A stretch of 64,000 nt of DNA from Oribacterium sp. KHPX15 (GCF_900107835.1 NZ_FNRG01000003.1:1-64000); one strand, 5' to 3'. Numbered from the stretch's first letter, positions 25,205 to 35,344 are shown. Program-made: numbers and translations. The notes: a model not told the origin generated them from the sequence alone.

Positions 25205-25245
25205 GAAAAGTGTCCGGTGTTAATAAATAAGAGGGAGAAGAGTAT

Positions 25246-26724
25246 ATGCAACAGAGAGCAGCTGCAAAAGTATCAGCGACATTGATTTTTATCGGTGCTG
25301 TGGTGCTTGGATGTGGAGTAATGTTTAGTCTGAAAAACGGACCGGTAAGTTACGGTAATCCGCCTGAAAAAACAGTACAGGACTACATCGGTGAAGGACA
25401 AAAATATTTAGACAGGGGAGATTATAACGAAGCTATCGTATCATACGATAAGGTTTTGGAAATTGAAAATGATAACCTGGATGCCATAGTGGGACTCGCA
25501 AAAGTTTACCAGAACAATCTGTCCTATGAAGATTCCGAGAACAGTTATAAGCGTGCACTTGAGCTGGATGGAGAAAATCCAGAAATAGTACTGAGTCTTT
25601 TCCGGTTATATATCATGGAAAACAAGCAGGAAGAAGCAAAAAAATTACTTGAGGAAAAGCTGATTTTACAGGATCCGGAAATAACAAGAATGTATGAAAA
25701 GGCCAAAGTTTCGGAGCCTAAATTCAGTCTGCCTTCAGGAAGCTATGACAGCTATCAGAAGCTCACATGTTCTGAGAAGCCGGAAGATTGTCTCATCTAC
25801 TATACAACTGATGGTTCAGAGCCGACGATCAACAGTGGTAATGTCATGAATGAAGACGGTGTGGTTATTTCTGACCCGGAAATCCATGTAAAGGCTAAGG
25901 CTTTTAATGGATTAGGGTATGGAAGCGACACGGTTTCGCTGGATTATATAGTAACAGTTCCGGTTCAGAAGGTATCAATTTCAGACTATAAAATAAGGAA
26001 CATACTATCACAGGCTATATCAGGAAAGAATAACAATAATTCAGATATTTATAACTATCAGCTTGCAAAGATAGATAGTCTGTATCTCATTGGCGATGAA
26101 AGCTGGGATTATCAGTCCTGGAGCAGTGCATTGTTTTCAAATAGAGGATACATATTACAGAATGAAAAAAATAGTATAAATAAGGAAGGATCCTACAGCA
26201 ATCTTTCATTTTTGCAGTATTGCACTAATTTAAATGAACTTGCGATTGCATGGCAGAAGAATGTTGACCTTGTTCAGATAGCTGCGTTACCGAATTTAAA
26301 GAGGCTGTCTTTGGTTCATGATAATTTGACCGATATTACTCCTTTATCACAGTGTACAGGGTTAAAACAACTTGCTCTTGGATGGAATGATCTGGAAGAT
26401 ATTTCACCCCTGGCAGGTCTTACTGAACTTGAAACATTGGGATTATGGGATAACAAGATAAAGGATATTACTCCTGTCAGTGGATTGAAAAAACTTAATA
26501 TGCTTGATTTTTCAACTAATCAGGTGTCGGATGCTGCTTCTCTTTCGGGTCTGTCAAATCTTAGAGAACTTTGGATGTATGAAAATCAGATAAGTGATCT
26601 GAGCTTTACAGATTCTATGGAAGAACTGAATGTACTGATGGCATCGGATAATCCAATTACCGATTATGGGAACATAGTAAATCGTGCCCATGATTTTAAT
26701 CGTATAGATCTTAAGGAGGAGTAA
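25246..26724 (+). CDS. Membrane-anchored TPR / FN3-like / leucine-rich-repeat surface protein
   Basis: An N-terminal hydrophobic helix (about 10-30; Cys25 in GAVVLGCG may be a lipobox) is followed by TPRs (about 45-150: GDYNEAIVSYDKVLEIE). A chitobiase-type beta domain follows (about 170-245: YYTTDGSEPTINSG). The end is an SDS22/internalin-like LRR array (about 315-480) with repeats such as NKIKDITPVSGLKKLNML. All point to an outside location and protein binding. Its stop overlaps the next start (TAATG), so translation is coupled to the vWA protein. A second TPR-LRR protein closes the same operon. Confidence 0.85.
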   Translation: MQQRAAAKVSATLIFIGAVVLGCGVMFSLKNGPVSYGNPPEKTVQDYIGEGQKYLDRGDYNEAIVSYDKVLEIENDNLDAIVGLAKVYQNNLSYEDSENSYKRALELDGENPEIVLSLFRLYIMENKQEEAKKLLEEKLILQDPEITRMYEKAKVSEPKFSLPSGSYDSYQKLTCSEKPEDCLIYYTTDGSEPTINSGNVMNEDGVVISDPEIHVKAKAFNGLGYGSDTVSLDYIVTVPVQKVSISDYKIRNILSQAISGKNNNNSDIYNYQLAKIDSLYLIGDESWDYQSWSSALFSNRGYILQNEKNSINKEGSYSNLSFLQYCTNLNELAIAWQKNVDLVQIAALPNLKRLSLVHDNLTDITPLSQCTGLKQLALGWNDLEDISPLAGLTELETLGLWDNKIKDITPVSGLKKLNMLDFSTNQVSDAASLSGLSNLRELWMYENQISDLSFTDSMEELNVLMASDNPITDYGNIVNRAHDFNRIDLKEE

Positions 26725-28868
26725 TGGAACAGTATATTTTTGCGATCCTTCTTGGGACTGCGGCTATCCTTGCATTGCTGAGTCTTTTTAAGAAGTGGAC
26801 CTATTCAATATATTACTGCATAACAGCTCTTTTTATAGCTGCATGTGTATTTGGAATTAGTAAAAGTAAAAATTCAGCACTAAGTTATACCGAAGCTGAT
26901 GATTTACGTCAGAATATATATGTTGCAGCAAGCCTGCTGGAATCAGACAGGGTAGCTGACGCTTATAATGCTTCTATGGCAGCGGGCGAAAACTCATCAA
27001 ATAATCCTGATGTGCTGCTGTTACAGGCATTAACAATGAACTTAACGGGAGATTATAAAAACAGCAATGCAGTACTCACAGAGTTAAATGACGAAAAATA
27101 TAAAGAAAAAACAGATTTGATTAGCCTTGATAATTCTGACAAAGCTGCTGTTTCCTCTGATGATTATAAAAGTATCGCCGGTGAAATAATAAGTGGCTTA
27201 AACGTAAGTGATGAAGAGAAAACAAAGTGGGAAATGTTACGTGATCTTCGATATGAGCCGGATTTTGGAAATGATGCTTCTGATTATGATACATCATCTC
27301 TTTCCGGAAGAGATCTTCTGATGGCTGATGTCAATTCAGCCGAGAAATCTCATGACTGGAGCAGCGCTTATCAGATCACAAAGGATATGGCTGCAGAAGG
27401 AAACTTCAAAGCACAGATCATGATGTCCGAGATGTTTGTCAAGGACTACGTTCCGCATGATTTTGCAAAGGAAGATATAGAGATAGATTCTATTTTAAAG
27501 AAGATAACGGATCTTCAGGTAGAACTTGATGAATTATCACTCTCAGCGGAAAGCAGCAGTGATTCTGAGGAAAAGGACCTGAAAAACAAAGAATACGAAT
27601 TGAAGAAAACTGAATATGAAATGACAAAGAAAGAACTGGAATTTGCTCAGGAAAACAGAGGCGTTAATTATCTCAGAAACATAACTCCCGATGCAAACGG
27701 AACTTACGCATATCATATTCAGCTTGCCAGACTTTTATCTCATGCCGGACGTGATGACGAATTCAAAAATGAACTTGATAATGTCTTTTTATCGAACAAC
27801 TTTAACCGTGATTACTGGCTTGGTACAGAATGTATGATTCTTGCAGATAAATATCATGAATACTTTAACGATTATGCAAAAAAAGATGAATTCGAAAGTT
27901 CTGTAAAGATGCTCCTTCAGGCATTGACAGGAAACCTGACAAGCAATGATGAGGTTTTTAAGGATGCTTTGGAAAAATATCTGAAGGATTTATACACAGG
28001 AGTCCGTATTACTGACATTAAGACTATAAATTATCCTGAAATACATGCAGTAATTTCATACGCGAGAGATGGTGAACTGACAAAAGAGGATATCAGGGTA
28101 ACGGACACAGGGGATGCACAGAGTGATTTTACGTTAAGTAAGCGAGAAAACTCCGAGGAGTTATCAGTTTCTATCGTACTTGACCGTTCGGGTTCCATGG
28201 AAGGACAAAAATTAGTTACAGCTAAGAATGCAATTAAACGATTTGTTGAATCAATAGATACAGGCATCAATTTAAGTTTCGTTGTATTTGACAGCGATGC
28301 AGTAATAGTTACTCCATTGACTGATTCGAAAGATATTATTTCATCTTCAGTTAACAGCATTTTTACCCAGGGTGGAACAAATATAGGAAGCGGAATTAAC
28401 AGAGCACTACAAACATTACAGGGAGTATCTGGCAGACATGTGATTGTTCTTCTTTCAGATGGATATAATTCTAATGAGGATGCGCTGTTGGATAAATCTA
28501 TAGATCAGGCCATCATGGATAATACTGAAATCTTTACGATCGGTATGGAGGGTGCAGACGAGAAAACCTTATCAGATATTGCCAACAGAACCGGAGGAAT
28601 ATACTCCAGTGCAACAAGACCGGGAGAACTGGAACAGGTTTATGCTTTTATACAAAAGGATATCACCAATACTTATGATCTCAATTTCACAGTGAAGGAA
28701 AATGGTGATTCCGACAGATATGTAACAGTGGAGATGATAAATGTTCCTTCTTATGATACTGAAGAGTATTATATAGGTCTTCCAAAGGTTATTGATTCAT
28801 CGGTATTTGATGATGTTGCATCAAATTATTATCGTGAAGTCGGTGGAAATGGAGGTAACAGAAGATGA
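26724..28868 (+). CDS. Membrane-anchored TPR/coiled-coil/vWA surface protein
   Basis: The 714 residues begin with two hydrophobic segments (about 3-20 and 25-45). A helical TPR-like region follows, then a charged coiled coil (about 255-310), and a vWA domain (about 478-660) with the full MIDAS DRSGS in VLDRSGSMEGQ, a TQGGTNIGSG loop and VLLSDG. A beta-rich tail follows. vWA domains with MIDAS bind partners through a metal ion. The gene overlaps both neighbours (1 and 4 bases), so it belongs to a tightly coupled four-gene set. Confidence 0.88.
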   Translation: MEQYIFAILLGTAAILALLSLFKKWTYSIYYCITALFIAACVFGISKSKNSALSYTEADDLRQNIYVAASLLESDRVADAYNASMAAGENSSNNPDVLLLQALTMNLTGDYKNSNAVLTELNDEKYKEKTDLISLDNSDKAAVSSDDYKSIAGEIISGLNVSDEEKTKWEMLRDLRYEPDFGNDASDYDTSSLSGRDLLMADVNSAEKSHDWSSAYQITKDMAAEGNFKAQIMMSEMFVKDYVPHDFAKEDIEIDSILKKITDLQVELDELSLSAESSSDSEEKDLKNKEYELKKTEYEMTKKELEFAQENRGVNYLRNITPDANGTYAYHIQLARLLSHAGRDDEFKNELDNVFLSNNFNRDYWLGTECMILADKYHEYFNDYAKKDEFESSVKMLLQALTGNLTSNDEVFKDALEKYLKDLYTGVRITDIKTINYPEIHAVISYARDGELTKEDIRVTDTGDAQSDFTLSKRENSEELSVSIVLDRSGSMEGQKLVTAKNAIKRFVESIDTGINLSFVVFDSDAVIVTPLTDSKDIISSSVNSIFTQGGTNIGSGINRALQTLQGVSGRHVIVLLSDGYNSNEDALLDKSIDQAIMDNTEIFTIGMEGADEKTLSDIANRTGGIYSSATRPGELEQVYAFIQKDITNTYDLNFTVKENGDSDRYVTVEMINVPSYDTEEYYIGLPKVIDSSVFDDVASNYYREVGGNGGNRR

Positions 28869-29440
28869 AACTACTAAATCGTGTTTTTTCATTTTTATTG
28901 ATTTCATGTGCATTAGCATTTTTGTTCTACTTACTGTCTGCTGAAAACTTCAGCGCTGATATTGCATTTGTTAGACCCAGTTACTATCAGGCTGAATCTT
29001 CGACAAACTATTTCCCTGTTGGAGGGGTGGCTGCGTTTATAGGAATTGTAAGCTGTCTCTTTGCATGGTTCAAAGTCCGCCATAAAGACGGATTGGATAA
29101 AGAAGAATTATATGAGCAGACTCTCAGACAGAAAACCATCACCAATGACATCACAAGCACTTTGGGAGAACAGCAGGCTGCAACAAGTAAATATATGGAA
29201 ACAGTCGGAGATAATAGTGAAATCAGCTTGCAGAGTAATGAGACAGGTGCAGTATATGATGACGATGAAACAGTTGCATTGGATAACGAATCTGATGATA
29301 TAACAGTAGCTGTGAACGATGAACATGATGATGAAACAGTACCTGTGAATGATGATTCAACAGTAGCTGTAAACGATGAGTTTGATGATTTAACAGTACC
29401 TGCGGACAGTGAAATAGGAAACAAGGAGGAAGTATTATGA
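28865..29440 (+). CDS. Two-helix membrane protein with acidic Thr-Val repeat tail
   Basis: The 191 residues have helices at about 7-25 and 52-68 separated by a short external loop. From about 120 the cytoplasmic tail repeats acidic units: DDDETVALD, DDITVAVN, DDETVPVN, DSTVAVN, DDLTVPAD. Thr in an acidic setting followed by Val resembles sites used by bacterial Hanks kinases and read by FHA domains, so the tail is a candidate substrate of the kinases nearby (inference). ATGA overlaps join it to both neighbours. No known family is recognised. Confidence 0.75.
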   Translation: MKLLNRVFSFLLISCALAFLFYLLSAENFSADIAFVRPSYYQAESSTNYFPVGGVAAFIGIVSCLFAWFKVRHKDGLDKEELYEQTLRQKTITNDITSTLGEQQAATSKYMETVGDNSEISLQSNETGAVYDDDETVALDNESDDITVAVNDEHDDETVPVNDDSTVAVNDEFDDLTVPADSEIGNKEEVL

Positions 29441-31020
29441 CGGACAGCATAATGAAATACAAGCGTGCGCTTAATATCAAATCTTTTAATCCGGTTTTAT
29501 ATACTGTTATGGGCTTGTTAATGATGGCGATCCTGACATCCTGCAATGCCAGCAAAGAGCCTGCAACGGTTAATGATGCCGGTTACGGTCAGACTTCAGA
29601 GCATACTGAAAAAGGAAACGAGCTGTTGAATTCCGGGGATATAGAAGGCGCCGCTGTCGAGTTCAGGGAAGCAATGAAGCTTAATCCAAAAGATACCATG
29701 GCAAGACTTGGTGCTGCAAAGGTACAGATCAAAAGAGAGTCATATGATCTTGCCAAAGACAGTCTGGAAACTGCCATATTGATAGAACCGGATAACAGGG
29801 AATTGTATGAAACCTACAAAGAACTGTGTGTTCTGAGCGGTGATATAGACTATGGCCAGGATTTGTCAGATTTGGCCAGAACTAATAAACAGCAATGGTT
29901 TATAGATGAGTATGTTCCTGAAGCACCTGTTGCAAACATTAAAAGCGGCAGTTATAACCAAATTAAGGAATTGGATTTCCAAAACATTGATGGCGCTGAA
30001 ATAGTGTTAGATATAGAAAATGATTTCAATAAGCTTTCGGATGTCAGGTACAGAAAACCATACACATTAAGAAGAGGTGAAACAAATATTTCGGCTTACA
30101 GTGTTAAGAACGGAATTCCATCTGAATCTGTTGAGTATGAGTATTCGATTGATTATGACCCGATAGAAGTACAGTTCGAGGATGCAGCTTTCGAAAAGGT
30201 TATCAGAGAACATTTAGGTTTTGATGACGAAGAAGAAATCTACGATACCGATCTTGAGACGATTATCGAACTCGACGAGGTGAATGGATATGAATATAAG
30301 CTTCATTCTCTTAATGATCTGAAGTGGATGACTAATCTTGAAGTATTGAGACTTTTTGATCAGCATGAGATAACAGACTGGGAGGGATTGCTGGATACAA
30401 ACATAAGAGAGCTAGATTTGCTGGATTGCAACATAAGTGATGTTTCTTTTTTGAGCGATAACGTTATATTGGAAGGCCTTAATCTGGAAAATAATAATAT
30501 TTCGGATATATCTTCATTGGCGAAACTTACAAATCTTACATATATAGATATTCATGGAAATCCTGTGACAGATATTAGTCCGTTGAGTCAATTGGAGTAT
30601 CTTGATGACATTGAATTAGATGGAAATCAAAGTTCAGGTTTGGAGCAATTCAAAAATTTCAATAATATAAGGTATTTAAGTATTAGAGATGGGGTCATGT
30701 TTGATGTTGGATCATTGAAGAACCTGAAAATATTACGTACTTTGGAGTTAGATAATTGTGGATTAACAGATATTTCATTTATTTCCGGATTAAGTGAATT
30801 GGTAAATTTATATCTAAATGATAATGAAATTACAGATATAACACCGCTCTCGGGATTGGAGAATCTAAAACACCTGTATCTTGATAACAATAAAAATCTT
30901 TCAGATCTTTCTCCTGTTTGTGGAATAAGAAGTCTGACAAATATTGGTGTAAGAGGTACTAGTGTTCCTGAGAAATTAGATTTGATATTTGCAAATCCCA
31001 ATTGTGAGATAAGGAGATAA
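29437..31020 (+). CDS. TPR-LRR lipoprotein
   Basis: The 527 residues carry a lipoprotein signal ending LTSC at about residue 33-36, after a long N-terminus. TPRs span about 60-145 (GDIEGAAVEFREAMKLNP). A beta region follows (about 160-250), then an LRR array (about 270-510) with units such as NEITDITPLSGLENLKHLYL. It resembles the protein at 25246 in plan but is a lipoprotein and lacks the clear chitobiase-type domain. Start coupled to the previous stop (ATGA). The terminator at 31037 ends the operon. Confidence 0.85.
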   Translation: MTDSIMKYKRALNIKSFNPVLYTVMGLLMMAILTSCNASKEPATVNDAGYGQTSEHTEKGNELLNSGDIEGAAVEFREAMKLNPKDTMARLGAAKVQIKRESYDLAKDSLETAILIEPDNRELYETYKELCVLSGDIDYGQDLSDLARTNKQQWFIDEYVPEAPVANIKSGSYNQIKELDFQNIDGAEIVLDIENDFNKLSDVRYRKPYTLRRGETNISAYSVKNGIPSESVEYEYSIDYDPIEVQFEDAAFEKVIREHLGFDDEEEIYDTDLETIIELDEVNGYEYKLHSLNDLKWMTNLEVLRLFDQHEITDWEGLLDTNIRELDLLDCNISDVSFLSDNVILEGLNLENNNISDISSLAKLTNLTYIDIHGNPVTDISPLSQLEYLDDIELDGNQSSGLEQFKNFNNIRYLSIRDGVMFDVGSLKNLKILRTLELDNCGLTDISFISGLSELVNLYLNDNEITDITPLSGLENLKHLYLDNNKNLSDLSPVCGIRSLTNIGVRGTSVPEKLDLIFANPNCEIRR

Positions 31021-31036
31021 ACAATCAGTTTTATAA

Positions 31037-31080
31037 AATAACCGGAAGTCTATTTACAGAGACTTCCGGTTATTCTTGAA
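31037..31080 (+). terminator. Hairpin ending the TPR/LRR/vWA operon
   Basis: AATAACCGGAAGTCT (31037-31051) pairs perfectly with AGACTTCCGGTTATT (31060-31074) around an 8-nt loop; the T-tract is short (CTTG). Confidence 0.8.
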
Positions 31081-31100
31081 TCTTCATAATAATTTGGAGT

Positions 31101-31147
31101 TTCCGAGCGGATTGAGGGGTAGACTTAAGTGTCGGCCCATTTTATTG
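31101..31147 (+). repeat. Intergenic repeat related to 21191-21237
   Basis: TCCGAGCGGATTGAGGGGT then AGACTTAA matches the 21 kb copy closely. The stretch 31075-31311 otherwise shows no gene. Confidence 0.5.
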
Positions 31148-31311
31148 GTGGGGTCTGACATTATATCTTGATAAAGATGCATCTGAACACATTACCTTTG
31201 GTTTTATAGGAAATGTCGGTTAAAATGCATTTTGTCACCATATTATGCATTCTGTCAGACTATGATGCAGAAGACTTCCTCAGATGATATTATGTTTCCA
31301 TGCGAAGAAAA

Positions 31312-31349
31312 AAACTAATTACGCCAAATACCCGAAATTAGTTTTTTTA
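31312..31349 (+). terminator. AT-rich hairpin with T-run
   Basis: AAACTAATT (31312-31320) pairs with AATTAGTTT (31336-31344), followed by TTTT. It lies upstream of the promoter of the next gene. Confidence 0.6.
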
Positions 31350-31371
31350 TCACAAATATTTTATAGAAATG

Positions 31372-31399
31372 ATGAAAAAAAATAAAAGTTGGGTATAAT
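31372..31399 (+). promoter_or_regulatory. Candidate promoter
   Basis: ATGAAA (31372-31377), 16 bases and a perfect TATAAT (31394-31399) lie 37 bases before the start at 31437. Confidence 0.5.
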
Positions 31400-31436
31400 G
31401 GGTAAGGTAAAAAAACGATTATTGGGAGGAATAACA

Positions 31437-32897
31437 ATGTTTTGTAGAAAATGTGGCGCAGAAAATGCAGACGGAAATAAGTTCTGCAACAAATGCGGAC
31501 AACCACTTAGTGGGGAGACAAATGGAATACCTAAGATGGCTCCGGGGTCTCAGATTAATGTAAACAGCGAAAAAGTAAAAGAAGAAGCCACCAAAGTGGT
31601 AAATAAAGTAAAGGCACTGCCTAAAAAGACATTAGGTATGATTTGTGGTGGGGCAGTTCTGTTGATTGTTGTACTTGCTATTATGATTAATAATGCAAAT
31701 ACAATAAATCTTGACAAGTATCTGACATTGAAATCAGATGGATTTGATGGTTATGGAAAAGTTAAAGCTTCAATCGATTGGGATGCGATTGATGAAAAGT
31801 ATGGCTCCAAGCTTAAGTTTACCGGCGCTGCAAAGAAAGAGCTTGATGATAAGTATTTAGACAGGTATGACGCTATTGATCTTGTACGAAGCTCCATAAG
31901 TGTAAGTATTGATGATAATTACAGTCTGTCCAATGGAGATGAAGTTTCATATAAATGGAATATAGAAGATGAATTATCAGAGTATGTAAATTGTAAACTT
32001 AAGTATAAGGACGGCAAATATAAAGTTTCAGAACTTAAGGAAATCGGATCTTTTGACGCATTTAAGGATCTGACTGTTGAGTTTTCAGGAACTGCACCTA
32101 ACGGATATGCAAACCTTAATTACGTTGGCTCAGAGCTTAGCTACTATGATTTTGATTGTGATAAGACAAGTGGTTTAAGCAATGGAGATACAATTACTGT
32201 AACCATTGATTCAAGCAAGATCGAGTACTGTGCGAAGAATTATGGCAAGGTTCCTGAGGCTACCGAGAAGACATATACAGTTGAGAATCTCGAAAGCTAT
32301 CTTTCCAAACTCAGTGAACTCAGCAAAGATTCTCTGGCTGAGATGCAGGCTCAGGCTGAAGATGTATACAATGCCTATGTAGCAAGTTGGGATGATGATG
32401 AAACACTCGAATCATTGACATATATTGGAGACTATTTACTAACATCAAAGAATGGCAAAGGTGATAATGAGATTTACCTTGTATATAAGGTTCAGGTTCA
32501 TGACACTTATGAAAATGATGAGGCTACTTATGATAAGATCAATGATGTTTACTGGTATATCGGCTTCGACGATATTAAGATTGGAGCAGACGGAAAGATA
32601 AAAGTTGATCTTACAAGTTACGATAGTCCTTATGATCAAGTCACTATAGACTCAGGACTTAGTTCAGGATGGTTTGGCAGAAGGGGATGGTACTATGACG
32701 GTTATAGTTCACTAGATGAACTCTATAAGAAAGTTGTTACAAAGAATGTTGACTCATATAATCATGAGGATAGCGTTGATGAAAGCCTGGCACCAAAGAC
32801 AGTTGATACAGGAGACGGTATCACATTAAAAGAATCTGACGCCGCAGATGAATCAGATGCTGCGGACGAAACAGAAGCTGAATCTACAGGTGCGTAA
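31437..32897 (+). CDS. Zinc-ribbon membrane protein with large extracellular region
   Basis: Start chosen at 31437 (MFCRKCGAENADG) after GGAGGAATAACA; the longer frame from 31389 overlaps the promoter -10. The zinc ribbon spans residues 3-20. One membrane helix spans about 66-85. Outside lies a roughly 400-residue part with beta-rich segments, including two TVTIDSSKIEY-type stretches, and an acidic Ala/Glu tail. It resembles Firmicute zinc-ribbon/TcaA-like membrane proteins in plan, but no domain is certain. Single gene between terminators. Confidence 0.75.
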   Translation: MFCRKCGAENADGNKFCNKCGQPLSGETNGIPKMAPGSQINVNSEKVKEEATKVVNKVKALPKKTLGMICGGAVLLIVVLAIMINNANTINLDKYLTLKSDGFDGYGKVKASIDWDAIDEKYGSKLKFTGAAKKELDDKYLDRYDAIDLVRSSISVSIDDNYSLSNGDEVSYKWNIEDELSEYVNCKLKYKDGKYKVSELKEIGSFDAFKDLTVEFSGTAPNGYANLNYVGSELSYYDFDCDKTSGLSNGDTITVTIDSSKIEYCAKNYGKVPEATEKTYTVENLESYLSKLSELSKDSLAEMQAQAEDVYNAYVASWDDDETLESLTYIGDYLLTSKNGKGDNEIYLVYKVQVHDTYENDEATYDKINDVYWYIGFDDIKIGADGKIKVDLTSYDSPYDQVTIDSGLSSGWFGRRGWYYDGYSSLDELYKKVVTKNVDSYNHEDSVDESLAPKTVDTGDGITLKESDAADESDAADETEAESTGA

Positions 32898-32951
32898 ATC
32901 CAATTAAAAAGACTTTATATGTATCAAAAAGTCTGAAATATAGTTAAAAAA

Positions 32952-32996
32952 CTCCTGCCTATATCCTATAAAAGGGATATTGGGCAGGAGGTTTTT
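32952..32996 (+). terminator. Intrinsic terminator
   Basis: CTCCTGCC (32952-32959) pairs with GGCAGGAG (32983-32990), with an inner TATCC/GGATA stem, followed by GTTTTTG. Confidence 0.88.
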
Positions 32997-33085
32997 GTAT
33001 TCATCGGATTATTTAATGATTGGTTTTTGTCGATGTAAAGATAGTGGCTAATTAAAAACCGATTGCAGGAAGCAGAGGTGATTTT

Positions 33086-35344
33086 ATGTATTGCATGAGA
33101 TGTGGTTCGGAAATCAAGGAAGATCAAAGCTTTTGCATGAAATGCGGAGCAAAAGTAGAAAAGATAAGATATGAGTCGACACCATCAGATGTAGATACAT
33201 CAGCCCGGGATTCATCAAAAGATGATCCCACAGATGATGTTCAGCGTGGATCCGGATCAGAGTCAGGTTTAACAGAAGGTAATGCAGAAGCCCTTCGAGC
33301 AAGACCGACAGAAGGTATTGCGGATGCCCTTCGTCCAAATCCAACAGAGGGTAATGCAGAAGTCCTTCAGCCAGGGCCAACAGAAGGTAATGTAGATGCC
33401 TTTCAATCAGGACCTGTATATGAAGAACCGGGAATTTATCAACAACCGGGTAATTATGAACAACCTGGAATCTACGAAGAACCAGGATTCAACGAATATC
33501 CTGATGACATGGAAGAGCCTGAGCCTGCATCTGTAAAACCGAAAAAATCCGGGAATAAAGCATTGATCGCATTGTCTGTGATTCTCGTTTTATCGATGCT
33601 GATGGTGGGTGGTTTGCTGGTTTATCGGCAGATGCCCATGGTGCGCTACCAAAGGAACATCAAGGTGGCTCAAAAGTACATGCTTGAAGGGGATTATGAA
33701 CAGGCGATACTGGCGATAAAAGAGGCCATAGACATTGAACCCAAAAAAATGGATGCGTATCTTCTTCTTGCGGATGCATTTAAAGAGATAGGAGAGGAAG
33801 AAAATGCTATCAACACAGTTGAAATAGCTTTGAATTATTTCCCTGAAAACAAACGTCTTACAGAATATCTTTCTGAACTGGAATTAAGTGTAGAGACTTC
33901 AGAAGACGTAGAGGATTCTGATGACGAAGAAGATTCCGGTAATATCAGGAAAGGATCCGATACTAAAAAATCCGGTATGGTTACACCTGATGATAAAACC
34001 GCAGTCTCCGCAGCATCCGAAAAATCCGAAATAGATTACGACCGTTTAAAAAAAGAGATAGCACAGCTCATGCAAGGAAATATGGTCTATATTTCATCCG
34101 ATGTTTCCCAGTATCCTTTAGTGCGGGTATATTTCCAGATTAATGATGCAAATGGCAATGTTCAGACATTATTATCGCCTACTGCTGCGATTCGTGAGTC
34201 GATTTCCGGCGGAGCTTTTATCGAGCGTGAGATCAAAAAGATAGAGAAGCTTGAGGGCAACCAGGGAATAAGCATTGACATCGTTGCGGATAAGTCAGGA
34301 TCCATGGACAGTGACATTAATCAGGTGAAGTCTGTAATGAGTCAGTTCGTAAACAGTCTTGATTATACAAACGGCGACCGTGCCGAGCTGCTCGCTTTCG
34401 AAGACAGCGTTATGTATATGTGTTCCTATACCAATAATCCGGTATATCTCAACAATGGAATTCTCGGTATGTCTGCATACGGCGGAACGGCGCTTTACGA
34501 TGCCATTTATGAGGCCGTAACCAATTCCTCCGGACAGGCAGGTGCGCATTGCGTAATTGCATTTACCGACGGACAGGATAACAGTAGCGTATTTAATTAT
34601 CAGCAGGTGGTTGACTATGCAAGGGCAGTATCGGTGCCAATCTATATCATCGGCGCCGGTAGTGTGGATACGCAGACATTAACATATATAGCGGATCAGA
34701 CAGGCGGCAGGTACTGGAATATCAATGATCTCTATGATATGACGGAGATTCTGAACGAGATTTATTCCGAGCAAAAGGATATGTATTGCCTTGAATATAT
34801 TTCCCAGGCAGATGCAGACCGCTATGCTCCGAGAAGTATCGAAAGCGTAGTTTGTGATAAGGACTCGAACTACGGTGCAAGTACAACCACAAGCTTTACA
34901 CCCGCCAGAGTCATTGATTATGGCAATCACTCAAGCCGTTACGAAGTTGTGTTACAGGATATTTCCTGGGCCGATGCCAATGCTGCCGCAATCAGAAAGG
35001 GTGGACATCTTGTAACTATCACTTCACAGGATGAGATGAACCAGGTTTCGGCATTGTGCGAAAATGCAGGAATCAAGTACTGCTGGATGGGCGGATACAC
35101 CATGATGGATTCATCAGGATGCTATGGCCACTGGATCACAGGTGAGGACTTCAATCAGTACCAGGCATGGTATCCCGGAGAGCCTTCACGTAACGATCTG
35201 GATGGAACGGAAGAGAAGTATCTCATGCTATGGAACATAAAGGGTGTCTGGAGCTGGAATGACGAAAGAATCCATCCTGCGGGTGATCCTGAATTACAGT
35301 ACTACAGAGGAAAAACCGGCTACGTAATAGAGTATGAGCAGTAA
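33086..35344 (+). CDS. Zinc-ribbon / TM / TPR / vWA / C-type lectin surface protein
   Basis: The 752 residues hold, in order, a cytoplasmic zinc ribbon (3-21), four 12-residue repeats TEGNAEALRARP-like (63-110), a Pro/Gly/Glu stretch and a membrane helix (about 159-180). Outside come a TPR pair (190-260), an acidic linker, a vWA domain (about 396-580) with MIDAS DKSGS (402-406), and a C-type lectin-like domain (about 620-752: ADANAAAIRKGGHLVTITS; YQAWYPGEPS). Both ends of the external part look made for binding. The GH3 gene follows 17 bases later, so they share an operon. Confidence 0.88.
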   Translation: MYCMRCGSEIKEDQSFCMKCGAKVEKIRYESTPSDVDTSARDSSKDDPTDDVQRGSGSESGLTEGNAEALRARPTEGIADALRPNPTEGNAEVLQPGPTEGNVDAFQSGPVYEEPGIYQQPGNYEQPGIYEEPGFNEYPDDMEEPEPASVKPKKSGNKALIALSVILVLSMLMVGGLLVYRQMPMVRYQRNIKVAQKYMLEGDYEQAILAIKEAIDIEPKKMDAYLLLADAFKEIGEEENAINTVEIALNYFPENKRLTEYLSELELSVETSEDVEDSDDEEDSGNIRKGSDTKKSGMVTPDDKTAVSAASEKSEIDYDRLKKEIAQLMQGNMVYISSDVSQYPLVRVYFQINDANGNVQTLLSPTAAIRESISGGAFIEREIKKIEKLEGNQGISIDIVADKSGSMDSDINQVKSVMSQFVNSLDYTNGDRAELLAFEDSVMYMCSYTNNPVYLNNGILGMSAYGGTALYDAIYEAVTNSSGQAGAHCVIAFTDGQDNSSVFNYQQVVDYARAVSVPIYIIGAGSVDTQTLTYIADQTGGRYWNINDLYDMTEILNEIYSEQKDMYCLEYISQADADRYAPRSIESVVCDKDSNYGASTTTSFTPARVIDYGNHSSRYEVVLQDISWADANAAAIRKGGHLVTITSQDEMNQVSALCENAGIKYCWMGGYTMMDSSGCYGHWITGEDFNQYQAWYPGEPSRNDLDGTEEKYLMLWNIKGVWSWNDERIHPAGDPELQYYRGKTGYVIEYEQ
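33272..33415 (+). repeat. Four in-frame 36-bp repeats
   Basis: Each unit encodes a TEGN/IAxALxxxP dodecapeptide in the cytoplasmic linker of the protein at 33086. Confidence 0.8.
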
